This document shows, piece by piece, positions 43,404 to 52,117 of a stretch of 64,000 nt of DNA. This stretch comes from Arcobacter_B sp049472135 (GTDB lineage: Bacteria; Campylobacterota; Campylobacteria; Campylobacterales; Arcobacteraceae). Both the position numbers and the translations under genes were made by a program. Each line of letters starts with the position of its first letter. The stretch's first letter is position 1. Location of the stretch: NCBI RefSeq assembly GCF_049472135.1, contig NZ_JBMOVV010000008.1, positions 62,001 through 126,000 on the forward strand, given 5' to 3'. The notes under the pieces were generated by a model. It did no database searches, was not told the origin of the DNA, and was given only the letters and a program-made list of their open reading frames with translations.

Positions 43404-43829
43404 ATGAAAAAAACAATTTTAAATTTTTTCTCTGACAAATTATATATTGAGTTAGCAATAGCCTCAGTTTTATTTATTATTGCTTTGGCTTTAGATATGT
43501 TGATGGATTTTATTATCTATATGCTTTACTTTATAATTTTTTTAGAGATTGTTCGTGCTGTAATAAACTATATACGGGAACAAAGGGTTGCTTTAAGTTT
43601 ACTTGTTGATGCGTTTATAATTTTAGCTTTAAGAGAGTTTATTGTAAATGTTGTAAAAGTAAATAAAGAAGAGTTAAGTACGATAGAAGCTATATTTAAT
43701 AGTTCGGTAAACTATAATTTACTTATATTGTCAGGTGTAATTGCATTCTTACTTATAGTAAGATATTTTTCTGTTAAAACATCACAAAAATATCTATTTG
43801 GTAAGAGCCATGAAGATGAGAAAAACTAG
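43404..43829 (+). CDS. PsiE-like membrane protein
   Basis: The 141-residue protein has four hydrophobic helices and resembles the phosphate-starvation-inducible PsiE family (VALSLLVDAFIILALREFIV matches the conserved central segment). Its function in the family is not established. It starts seven bases after the ADP-ribosylglycohydrolase gene with AGGAG upstream. Confidence 0.8.
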   Translation: MKKTILNFFSDKLYIELAIASVLFIIALALDMLMDFIIYMLYFIIFLEIVRAVINYIREQRVALSLLVDAFIILALREFIVNVVKVNKEELSTIEAIFNSSVNYNLLILSGVIAFLLIVRYFSVKTSQKYLFGKSHEDEKN

Positions 43830-44023
43830 AAAAATGTAACTTATCGTAGGATAAAAAGTAATTAATAAATGTTTAATCTTGCCTTTTTCATATTAAAGTT
43901 ATTTTAATTAAAAACAGAATATTATTTACTTAAGCTAATAATTCTTTATGGGGTTTATAAGAGTTATTAATAAATAAGGGTTGTTATTTAACAATTTTTA
44001 TGAAAAGAAAAAAAGGGGCGGTA

Positions 44024-46588
44024 ATGTTTAAATCTATATCGATTAAAGCAAAGCTTTTAATAATTGTAATCACATCAATTGTAGTAGTTTCTGTTGCTAT
44101 GATTGTTCAGTCAATTATCTCTTTACAAGAGACTTCTGAGGCTGTGATTGAAAAGTTTAAAGCTGATGCGTACAAATCTAAAGAGAAAGAGTTAGAAAAC
44201 TATATATCTTTAGCTATGAAGACAGTTGAATCTTATCATGCAAGAACTGCTAAAGATAAAGTAAAAGCTGAAGTTCAAAATTACTTAAAAGAACAAACAG
44301 GTTTTATGTTATCTGTAATGGAAGGAACTTATGAAAAGTATAAAGGTAAAGTTTCTGATGATGAGTTAAAAGAGTTAGTTAAAACAGCAGTAAAATCTAC
44401 TAGATATGGAAAAAGTGGATATTTCTGGATGAATGACTTAGATGCAAATATTGTAATGCATCCAATTAAACCACAACTTGATGGAAAAGACTTATCTCAA
44501 TATAAAGATAAAGGTGGAAAAAGAATATTCTTCGAATTTGCAAAAGTTGCAAAACAAAAAGGTGAAGGATTCGTAGATTATGTATGGCCAAAACCTGGAT
44601 ATGAAGCTCCTCAAGATAAAGTATCTTTTGTTAAACTATTTGAGCCTTTTGGTTGGGTAGTTGGAACTGGTGAATATGTTGATGATGTAACTTCAAGATT
44701 ACAAGAAGATGCTCTTAAAGCTATTGCTGATATGAGATATGGAACAGATGGATATTACTGGATTAATGACTCATATCCTAAAATGGTAATGCATCCATTA
44801 AAACCAGCTTTAAATGGAAAAGACTTAACTAATAATGCTGATGCCTCAGGAAAAAGACATTTTGTTGAAATGTCAAAAGTTGCTAATAAATCAAAAGAGG
44901 GTGGTTTAGTTAGTTATAAATGGGATAGACCAGGAAAAGTTGGTGACCCTAGATTAAAATTCTCATATGTTAAAAAGTTTGAGCCTTGGGATTGGATTAT
45001 AGGAACAGGTGCTTATGTTGATAATATTGAAGTGAAAATTGCTGAAATGGAAGCTGAAACTCAAGAACAAATTTTAAATGTAATTATCAGAAACTGTATA
45101 ATTATTTTTATCATTATGATTGTTTTAGCTTTCTTAATGGCAGTATTATCAAATAAAGCAATCTTTAAACCTTTACAAGATTTCCAAGATGGTTTATTAA
45201 ACTTCTTTAAATATATAAATAAAGAGAAAGATGATGTTGATCATTTAGATGATAGTGCTAATGACGAAATTGGAAGAATGGCAAAAATCATTAATCAAAA
45301 TGTTGTAAAAACAAAATCTTTAATAGAACAAGACGCCGCATTAATTAAAGATGTAACAAGAGTTGTAAGTAATATTAAAGATGGATATTTAGATAGTAGA
45401 GTTGAAAAAACAACTCAAACTGAAGCTTTACAAATATTACAAACTCAAATTAATGAGATGTTAGATAATTTAGAGAATAATATTGGTAGAGATACAAATG
45501 TGATTCTAGATGTATTATCTAATTATGGACAACTAGACTTTAGAGATAATATCAAAGATGCTAGAGGAAAAGTTGAAGTTGCTATCAATGAACTATCTAA
45601 GATTATTAATGATATGTTAGCAGAGAATAAACAAAATGGTTTAACATTAGATGCAAGTTCTGATGTATTACTTGAAAATGTTGATAAATTAAATAAAAAC
45701 TCTACAACAACAGCAGCAGCATTAGAAGAAACGGCAGCAGCTCTTGAAGAGATTACAAGTACAATTATCAATAATACTGATAGTATTACAACAATGGCGG
45801 CAAACTCAGAAGAGTTATCTAAATCAATCCAGATTGGACAAGATTTAGCAACTGGAACTGTAAAATCTATGGATGAAATTAATGAGCAAACACAAGATAT
45901 TGCAGAGGCAATTACTGTAATTGATCAAATTGCATTCCAAACAAATATTCTTTCATTAAATGCAGCAGTAGAAGCAGCAACAGCAGGTGAAGCAGGAAAA
46001 GGTTTCGCAGTTGTAGCACAAGAAGTTAGAAATCTTGCAGCAAGATCTGCAGAAGCTGCAAAAGAGATTAAAGATATTGTTGAAAAAGCAACTGAAAAAG
46101 CAAATGCTGGTAAAGATGGTGCTGATAAGATGATTAAAGGTTATGAATCTTTAAATAAAAGTATCTTAAAAACAACAGAATTAATTGCAACTATTTCAGA
46201 AGCTTCAAGAGAGCAAAGAGCTGGAATTGAACAAATTAATGACGCAGTAACTCAACTTGACCAACAAACTCAACAAAATGTTGTGATTTCTAATACTACT
46301 CATAGTATTGCTATGCAAACTGATGAGATAGCAAAATTAATTGTTCAACAGGCAAATGAAAAAGAGTTTATTGGAAAAGAGAGTATTAAAAGTGAAGCAG
46401 TTAAGTTAAGTAATAAAAGTTCTGAAGAGATTTTAGCAGAGCTTAGAGTTCAAACTAATACTAAAACTTCATCTTCTAAACCAAAAGAGACTAGAACTCA
46501 AACACAAAAAAGTACGCCAGCACCAGCTGCAAGTACAAGCCAGTCATTTACTGATACAAGTAGTGATGATGAGTGGGAAAGCTTCTAA
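44024..46588 (+). CDS. dCache chemoreceptor (methyl-accepting chemotaxis protein) with C-terminal pentapeptide
   Basis: The 854-residue receptor has a membrane helix (about 8-30), two Cache_2 units (GKSGYFWMNDLDANIVMHP.. and GTDGYYWINDSYPKMVMHP.., each closing with FEPFGWVVGTGEYV or FEPWDWIIGTGAYV), a second helix (about 350-375), HAMP-like linkers, and a signalling domain with hairpin tip IAFQTNILSLNAAVEAA. A flexible Ser/Thr/Pro tail ends in EWESF, which fits the xWxxF tethering pentapeptide for CheR/CheB. The ATG at 44024 follows AAGGGGCGG; an upstream in-frame ATG lacks a site. Confidence 0.95.
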   Translation: MFKSISIKAKLLIIVITSIVVVSVAMIVQSIISLQETSEAVIEKFKADAYKSKEKELENYISLAMKTVESYHARTAKDKVKAEVQNYLKEQTGFMLSVMEGTYEKYKGKVSDDELKELVKTAVKSTRYGKSGYFWMNDLDANIVMHPIKPQLDGKDLSQYKDKGGKRIFFEFAKVAKQKGEGFVDYVWPKPGYEAPQDKVSFVKLFEPFGWVVGTGEYVDDVTSRLQEDALKAIADMRYGTDGYYWINDSYPKMVMHPLKPALNGKDLTNNADASGKRHFVEMSKVANKSKEGGLVSYKWDRPGKVGDPRLKFSYVKKFEPWDWIIGTGAYVDNIEVKIAEMEAETQEQILNVIIRNCIIIFIIMIVLAFLMAVLSNKAIFKPLQDFQDGLLNFFKYINKEKDDVDHLDDSANDEIGRMAKIINQNVVKTKSLIEQDAALIKDVTRVVSNIKDGYLDSRVEKTTQTEALQILQTQINEMLDNLENNIGRDTNVILDVLSNYGQLDFRDNIKDARGKVEVAINELSKIINDMLAENKQNGLTLDASSDVLLENVDKLNKNSTTTAAALEETAAALEEITSTIINNTDSITTMAANSEELSKSIQIGQDLATGTVKSMDEINEQTQDIAEAITVIDQIAFQTNILSLNAAVEAATAGEAGKGFAVVAQEVRNLAARSAEAAKEIKDIVEKATEKANAGKDGADKMIKGYESLNKSILKTTELIATISEASREQRAGIEQINDAVTQLDQQTQQNVVISNTTHSIAMQTDEIAKLIVQQANEKEFIGKESIKSEAVKLSNKSSEEILAELRVQTNTKTSSSKPKETRTQTQKSTPAPAASTSQSFTDTSSDDEWESF

Positions 46589-46600
46589 AAGAAGCTTTTC
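46576..46600 (+). terminator. terminator after the chemoreceptor gene
   Basis: AAAGCTTCT (46578-46586) and AGAAGCTTT (46590-46598) form a perfect 9-bp stem with a 3-base loop, extendable by two pairs, followed by TTCTCTC. One arm includes the last codons of the receptor. Confidence 0.65.
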
Positions 46601-46607
46601 TCTCAAC

Positions 46608-47270
46608 TCATTTAATCAATTTATATCCCACACCTCTTAAGTTTATAATCATTCCACTTTTTAATTTTTGTTTTAATTTATGAATTACACTTCTCATACT
46701 AACTGTTTGCATTTGTCTTGAACTCCATACATACTCATGAATCATCTCATTTGTAACTGTTTTATTGATATTTTTTGAAAAAAGTGTAAGAAGAAGCTTT
46801 TCTTTTGTAGTTAAATCAATCTCATGTTTATGTTTATAAAGTCTTTGCTCTATTAAATCAAAAGAAAAATTATTGCCTAAGTCTTTTAATAGCTCACTAT
46901 TTTTCTCTAAATTTAAATGAGATAAATGATACTCAATTCTCAGATACAACTCTTCAAAATCAAAAGGTTTTTTAATATAATCATTACATCCAAGATTGTA
47001 TGACTTTTTGATATTTTCAATATCAATTTTTGCACTTATCATAATGACAGGAGTATTTATATCTTTTTGTCTAATAAATTCCAAAGTTTTATGCCCATCA
47101 AAACCTAAAACATTTACATCTAATATATATAAATCATAACTATCATTTAGTATTTTATCAACAGCCTTATATCCATCTATAAAACTATCTATAAAAAAAC
47201 CTTTTTTCTCTAAGGAAACTTTTATGATTTTATTTAGATTATGGTCGTCTTCTAATAATAGTATTTTCAT
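46608..47270 (-). CDS. OmpR/PhoB-type response regulator
   Basis: The 220-residue protein has a receiver (LLLEDD, phospho-acceptor Asp in LYILDVNVLG, MISAK, YIKKPF) and a C-terminal winged-helix DNA-binding domain (EIDLTTKEKLLLTLFSKN, VSMRSVIHKLKQKL, INLRGVGYKL). Its start overlaps the REC-kinase stop by four bases, so that kinase is the likely partner. Confidence 0.93.
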   Translation of the reverse strand: MKILLLEDDHNLNKIIKVSLEKKGFFIDSFIDGYKAVDKILNDSYDLYILDVNVLGFDGHKTLEFIRQKDINTPVIMISAKIDIENIKKSYNLGCNDYIKKPFDFEELYLRIEYHLSHLNLEKNSELLKDLGNNFSFDLIEQRLYKHKHEIDLTTKEKLLLTLFSKNINKTVTNEMIHEYVWSSRQMQTVSMRSVIHKLKQKLKSGMIINLRGVGYKLIK

Positions 47271-48322
47271 AAAACTTCCTTTGTCATATTTGTTGGAAAA
47301 ATATAAGAGAAACTTGTCTCTTCTTTACTTGATTTTATATCTATTTGTATTTTATTGTTTTGGCAAATCTCTTTTACAATATTTAAGCCTAAACCTAAGC
47401 CAATATTTTTATTTTTTTGTTGATAGTATGCTTCAAAAATTGAGTCTGTATCTTCTATAATAATACCTTTGTTTTTTACTTCAATTTTCCCTTCTGTTTC
47501 ATAATCTAAAACTATTTCTATATCCTCACTTTCAAAAGAGTATTTTATGGCATTTGAAAGGGTGTTATCAATTACTCTTTCAAGTTCATATCTATCCATA
47601 AAAAGCTCAAACTCTTTATATATTTCAAGATGAATATGAATGTTTTTAGTTTTTGCAATCTCATCAAAGAACTGTACTCTTGAAGATAAAAATGAAATTA
47701 AATCTATCTTTTCATTTGACTTTTCTCTTGTTTGTTTTTTTGTTAAAAAGTATAAATCATTGTAGATTGATGAGAGTGATTTTGAAGAGGCTTTTATAAC
47801 TTCAAGTTGTTCTTTTTGTCCTATTTGTTCTTCTAAACTATCTACATTTAAAGAGATTACACTTAAAGGAGTATTTATTTCATGAATGATTTTTTTTAAA
47901 AAAAAGTCTTGTTGATTTAGTAACTTTGAGATTGTTTGTTTGTTTTCATAGATTTGAAGTTGAGTTTTTATTCTAGCTTTTACTTCTTCTTGTTCAAAAG
48001 GCTTAGTAATATAATCAACACCACCTTGTTCAAAAGCTTTTACTTTTATAGAAACATCATCTAAAGCACTTATAAAAATAATAGGTATTTCTTTTAGTTT
48101 TTCATCTTCTTTTACTATTTTACATACTTCAAAACCATCGATATTTGGCATTTTTATATCAAGAAGTATAAGATTTGGTGGATTTTCTTTTGCTGCTTCT
48201 ATGGCAAATAGTGCATCTGGACTTGCTTTTAATTCATAAGGTTCATCTTTTAAAATCTCTTTTAAATACTTTAAGTTTTCAATTTTATCATCTATTATAA
48301 GTACTGTATATTTTCTATTCAT
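47267..48322 (-). CDS. REC-histidine kinase (soluble)
   Basis: The 351-residue protein starts with a receiver (VLIIDDKIENLKYL, LILLDIKMPNIDGF, FISALDD, YITKPF), followed by a kinase core with phospho-acceptor His in KKIIHEINTPLSVIS, an N box (RVIDNTLSNAIKYS) and a G box (GLGLGLNIVKE). It has no membrane segment. A further in-frame ATG 45 bases upstream exists, but Met at 48322 fits the receiver start. It is divergent from the hybrid kinase and co-transcribed with an OmpR-type regulator. Confidence 0.9.
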   Translation of the reverse strand: MNRKYTVLIIDDKIENLKYLKEILKDEPYELKASPDALFAIEAAKENPPNLILLDIKMPNIDGFEVCKIVKEDEKLKEIPIIFISALDDVSIKVKAFEQGGVDYITKPFEQEEVKARIKTQLQIYENKQTISKLLNQQDFFLKKIIHEINTPLSVISLNVDSLEEQIGQKEQLEVIKASSKSLSSIYNDLYFLTKKQTREKSNEKIDLISFLSSRVQFFDEIAKTKNIHIHLEIYKEFELFMDRYELERVIDNTLSNAIKYSFESEDIEIVLDYETEGKIEVKNKGIIIEDTDSIFEAYYQQKNKNIGLGLGLNIVKEICQNNKIQIDIKSSKEETSFSYIFPTNMTKEVL

Positions 48323-48397
48323 ATGTTTACTCTTTTTGCTTTTGCTAGTTGTTACAATTATAAGCAAATAGATATAAAGATAGATTTAGGATTTTAG

Positions 48398-50695
48398 GTG
48401 AAATTGAAGAAACTTTTTATGTTGCTGTTTATTTTTAATACAGTTGCTTTTATAAGTATGGCAATTGTGATTAATAAATATCAAAAAGCAACCATTGATT
48501 TAGAAGACGCTTATGAAATGCAATACAAATCACTTATCTTAGCCCATGAGTTAAGACAAAGTAGTGATGATTTAACAAGAATGGCAAGAACATATGTAAT
48601 AACAGGAAATCCTATGTTTGAACAGCAGTATAAAACTGTTCTTGATATAAGAAATGGATTAAAACCAAGACCCCAAAGATATAATGGTATTTTTTGGGAT
48701 TTTTTAACTATTGATGGAAGTGTGGCAAAACTTGATGGAAAAAAAATACCTTTAAGACAGTTGATGAAAGAAGCAAACTTCCCAGATGAGGAGTTAAACT
48801 TACTTTTTACTTCACAAAATGAATCAGATGATTTGACAAGATTAGAGCATAAAGCAATGAATGCCGTAAAAGGTATCTTTGAAGATAGTGAAGGAAACTA
48901 TACAATCAAAGATAAACCAAATTTTAAATTAGCAAGAGAGATTATGCACTCAAGGCAGTATCATGAGGCAAAGATTAGAATTATGAAGCCTTTAGATACT
49001 TTTTATAAAGCCTTTGAAAAAAGAACAAAACAAAAAGTTATTGAGGCTGCTAATGTAGTAAAACAACAAGAACTAAATGTAAATGTGATTGTGGTTTTAT
49101 CTATACTTATATTTTTAACTTCCTTTTTTATTATTCTTTTTAGAATAGTTTACCCCCTTGATTTACTTAGAAAAATCATGTTAAGACTTTCAAAAAATGA
49201 TATGAGTGTTGAGTTAGAAAAAAATAAATACGATGATGAAATAGGTGATATGATAGGTGCTGTAGAGATTTTTAAAGATAATACTACAAAACTTATAAGT
49301 AGTGAATCTAAGTTAAAAATAGCAATAAATGAAGCCAAAAATGCAAATAAAGCAAAATCCATCTTCCTAGCAAGAATGAGCCATGAATTAAGAACACCAC
49401 TAAATGCTATCTTAGGTTTTACAAGTTTACTTCAAAAATCAACCTCTATAAACAAAAATGAAAAAGAGAGTTTAAATATCATACAAAAAAGTGGTAAACA
49501 TCTTTTGAATATCATAAATGAAATCTTAGAACTTTCAAAAATAGAAGCAGGAAAAATTGAGATAAGACCAATAAGTTTTGACTTTCATGATTTAGTAAAA
49601 GAGATTGACTCAATTTTTAGTTTTAGATGTAAATCAAAGGATATTGATTTTGAGATAAATTTCTTATCAACTCTTCCTAAATATATAAAAACAGATGAGC
49701 AAAGATTAAAACAAATACTTATAAATCTGCTAGGAAACTCTTTAAAGTTTACCAATAAAGAAGGAAAGATTATAGTAAATATTTATGAAAAAAATAAAAA
49801 GCTTTTCTTTGAAGTAAAAGATAGTGGAAAAGGAATAAAAAAAGAAGATTTAGAAAAGATATTTAAGCCATTTGAGCAAGTTGATGATGAGTTTAAACTA
49901 AAAGGAACAGGTCTTGGCTTATCTATTACTAAAGAGTTAGTTACTTTAATGGGTGGAGATATTTATGTTAAGAGCCAAATAAATAAAGGAACTCAATTCT
50001 TTTTTAGTATTGAATATGAATTATCACAAGATAAAGTTAAAAAAGTAGATGTTTTAGAGTTTGAGACTAATCCAATAATAGAAAATAAAAATAAAACTAT
50101 CTTAGTGGTTGATGATATAAAAGTAAATAGGGATTTGATTTGTAAAATATTAGAACAATATAAATTTAAAACATATGAAGCAAGTAGTGGTAAAGAAGCT
50201 TTGGAGTTAATCTCAAAGTATGATATAGATTTAGTATGTATGGATATTTTGATGAAGGATTTAAATGGTTTAGAAACTATGAAGATAATAAGAGAACAAT
50301 TAAATTTAGACTTGCCTATTATTGCTATTTCTGCAAATGTATATGAGGAAGATAAAACACAAGCTTTAGCTTGTGGTGCAAATGACTTCATAAGTAAACC
50401 AATAGATGAAAATGAACTTATTTCTAAAATCTCAAAATATTTAAATCTAAGTTCAAAACCTCAAACTTTACCTAAAACTGTAAAAGTAGAAAATATAGAA
50501 GATAGTTTTAGTGGCATCTCTAAAACTTTTTTTGAACTATTAAAAAAATATAGTTTAGATATGAATGAAGATAAGATAGTTGAACTTCTTGAAACTTATA
50601 AACTATTAGAGGATCAAAAGGCTTATATAAAAGTCCTACTAGATGATTTTAACTACAGTAAGATAAATGACTTGTGTATAAAATATATACACTAA
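48398..50695 (+). CDS. membrane hybrid histidine kinase
   Basis: The 765-residue protein begins at GTG. It has a membrane helix (about 5-24), a helical periplasmic domain (about 25-225) with DDLTRMARTYVITGNP and IRNGLKPRPQRYNG, a second helix (about 228-250), a HAMP region, the kinase core with His329 in MSHELRTPLNAI, an ATPase domain (NLLGNSLKF, GTGLGLSITK), and a receiver with Asp616 in CMDILMKDL. A 50-residue helical tail follows; no HPt histidine is obvious. It ends 97 bases before urtA, so a role in urea or nitrogen control is possible but unproven. Confidence 0.92.
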   Translation: MKLKKLFMLLFIFNTVAFISMAIVINKYQKATIDLEDAYEMQYKSLILAHELRQSSDDLTRMARTYVITGNPMFEQQYKTVLDIRNGLKPRPQRYNGIFWDFLTIDGSVAKLDGKKIPLRQLMKEANFPDEELNLLFTSQNESDDLTRLEHKAMNAVKGIFEDSEGNYTIKDKPNFKLAREIMHSRQYHEAKIRIMKPLDTFYKAFEKRTKQKVIEAANVVKQQELNVNVIVVLSILIFLTSFFIILFRIVYPLDLLRKIMLRLSKNDMSVELEKNKYDDEIGDMIGAVEIFKDNTTKLISSESKLKIAINEAKNANKAKSIFLARMSHELRTPLNAILGFTSLLQKSTSINKNEKESLNIIQKSGKHLLNIINEILELSKIEAGKIEIRPISFDFHDLVKEIDSIFSFRCKSKDIDFEINFLSTLPKYIKTDEQRLKQILINLLGNSLKFTNKEGKIIVNIYEKNKKLFFEVKDSGKGIKKEDLEKIFKPFEQVDDEFKLKGTGLGLSITKELVTLMGGDIYVKSQINKGTQFFFSIEYELSQDKVKKVDVLEFETNPIIENKNKTILVVDDIKVNRDLICKILEQYKFKTYEASSGKEALELISKYDIDLVCMDILMKDLNGLETMKIIREQLNLDLPIIAISANVYEEDKTQALACGANDFISKPIDENELISKISKYLNLSSKPQTLPKTVKVENIEDSFSGISKTFFELLKKYSLDMNEDKIVELLETYKLLEDQKAYIKVLLDDFNYSKINDLCIKYIH

Positions 50696-50714
50696 GTCTT
50701 TATTTTTAATCTAA

Positions 50715-50775
50715 AAAACAACACTAAAACAACACTTCTTTTTTATACTTCTTTTTAGAAGTCAAGATGACTTGA
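50715..50775 (+). promoter_or_regulatory. urtA promoter/leader with 11-bp tandem repeats and two stem-loops
   Basis: AAAACAACACT occurs twice head to tail (50715-50725, 50726-50736), a period of about one helical turn, where a -35 region would lie for TATACT at 50744-50749. ACTTCT-TTTT-AGAAGT (50747-50762) and TCAAG-ATGA-CTTGA (50762-50775) are small hairpins just downstream. The tandem repeats look like a dimeric regulator site. Confidence 0.5.
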
Positions 50776-50792
50776 ATTAAAAAGGAGAATTC

Positions 50793-52070
50793 ATGAAGAA
50801 AAGATTTGCAAAAGCCTTAGCTGCTTCGGCGTTGGTTAGTATGAGTTTAATGGCACAAGCTGCTGATACAATTAAAGTTGGTGTTTTACACTCTTTATCA
50901 GGAACTATGGCTATTAGTGAGACAACACTTAAAGATACAGTTTTAATGCTAATAGAAGAGCAAAATAAAAAAGGTGGACTACTAGGTAAAAAATTAGAGC
51001 CTGTAGTTGTTGACCCTGCCTCAAACTGGCCTTTATTTGCAGAAAAAATGAGAGGTCTTTTAACTAAAGATAAGGTAGATGTTACTTTTGGATGTTGGAC
51101 ATCAGTATCTAGAAAATCTGTTTTACCTGTGGTTGAAGAGTTAAATGGTTTATTATTCTATCCTGTTCAATATGAAGGGGAAGAGTCTTCTAAAAATGTA
51201 TTTTATACAGGTGCTGCGCCAAATCAGCAGGCAATTCCAGCAGTTGATTACTTAATGAATGAAGTTGGTGTTAAAAGATGGGTTTTAGCAGGAACTGACT
51301 ATGTATATCCAAGAACAACAAACAAAATTTTAGAAGCATATTTAAAAGCAAAAGGGGTTGCTGCTTCAGATATTATGGTTAACTATACACCATTTGGTCA
51401 CTCTGACTGGCAAAGTATTGTAAGTGATGTTAAGAAGTTTGGTAGTGCTGGGAAGAAAACAGCAGTTGTTTCTACAATCAATGGTGATGCAAATGTACCA
51501 TTTTATAAAGAGTTAGGAAACCAAGGTATTACTTCTGAAAATATTCCAGTAGTTGCATTCTCTGTTGGTGAAGAAGAATTGTCAGGAATTGATACTAAAC
51601 CTTTAGTTGGTCACTTAGCTGCATGGAACTACTTCCAAAGTGCTGAGTCTCAGGCAAATGATGAGTTTATTTCTAAGTGGAAAACATTTATCAAAGATGA
51701 TAAAAGAGTTACAAATGACCCAATGGAAGCAACTTATATTGGATTTAACATGTGGGTAAAAGCTGTAGAAAAAGCTGGAACTACTAATGTTGATAAAGTA
51801 AGAGATGCAATGATTGGTATTACTGTTCCAAACCTTACAGGTGGAACTGCAAAAATGCTTAAAAACCACCATTTAACAAAACCAGTTTTAATTGGTGAGA
51901 TTCAAGAAAACGGTCAATTTGAAACTGTATGGCAAACAGATGGTGAAGTTGCAGGTGATGCATGGTCTGACTTTTTACCAGGAAGTAAAGACTTGATTTC
52001 TGACTGGACTAAACCAGTTAATTGTGGAAACTACAACACAAAAACTAATAAATGTATAGGTGCAAATTAA
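50793..52070 (+). CDS. urtA: urea ABC transporter substrate-binding protein
   Basis: The 425-residue periplasmic protein has a signal peptide ending QAADTIKVGVLHSLSGTMAISE, the typical UrtA start. TFGCWTSVSRKSVLPVVEE and LFYPVQYEGEESSKNVFYTGAAPNQQ are strongly conserved UrtA blocks that include ligand contacts. It captures urea for UrtBC. AAGGAGAA precedes the ATG. It heads the urt-ure gene group, and a strong stem-loop follows it. Confidence 0.97.
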   Translation: MKKRFAKALAASALVSMSLMAQAADTIKVGVLHSLSGTMAISETTLKDTVLMLIEEQNKKGGLLGKKLEPVVVDPASNWPLFAEKMRGLLTKDKVDVTFGCWTSVSRKSVLPVVEELNGLLFYPVQYEGEESSKNVFYTGAAPNQQAIPAVDYLMNEVGVKRWVLAGTDYVYPRTTNKILEAYLKAKGVAASDIMVNYTPFGHSDWQSIVSDVKKFGSAGKKTAVVSTINGDANVPFYKELGNQGITSENIPVVAFSVGEEELSGIDTKPLVGHLAAWNYFQSAESQANDEFISKWKTFIKDDKRVTNDPMEATYIGFNMWVKAVEKAGTTNVDKVRDAMIGITVPNLTGGTAKMLKNHHLTKPVLIGEIQENGQFETVWQTDGEVAGDAWSDFLPGSKDLISDWTKPVNCGNYNTKTNKCIGAN

Positions 52071-52103
52071 TAAAAGTATGGAAGTTCTCTTCCATACTTT
52101 TAT
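52070..52103 (+). terminator. intra-operon stem-loop between urtA and urtB
   Basis: ATAAAAGTATGGAAG (52070-52084) and CTTCCATACTTTTAT (52089-52103) form a perfect 15-bp stem with a TTCT loop, starting in the urtA stop codon. It likely causes partial termination or protects urtA mRNA, giving more binding protein than permease. Confidence 0.7.
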
Positions 52104-52117
52104 AATGAAAGGTTAAT

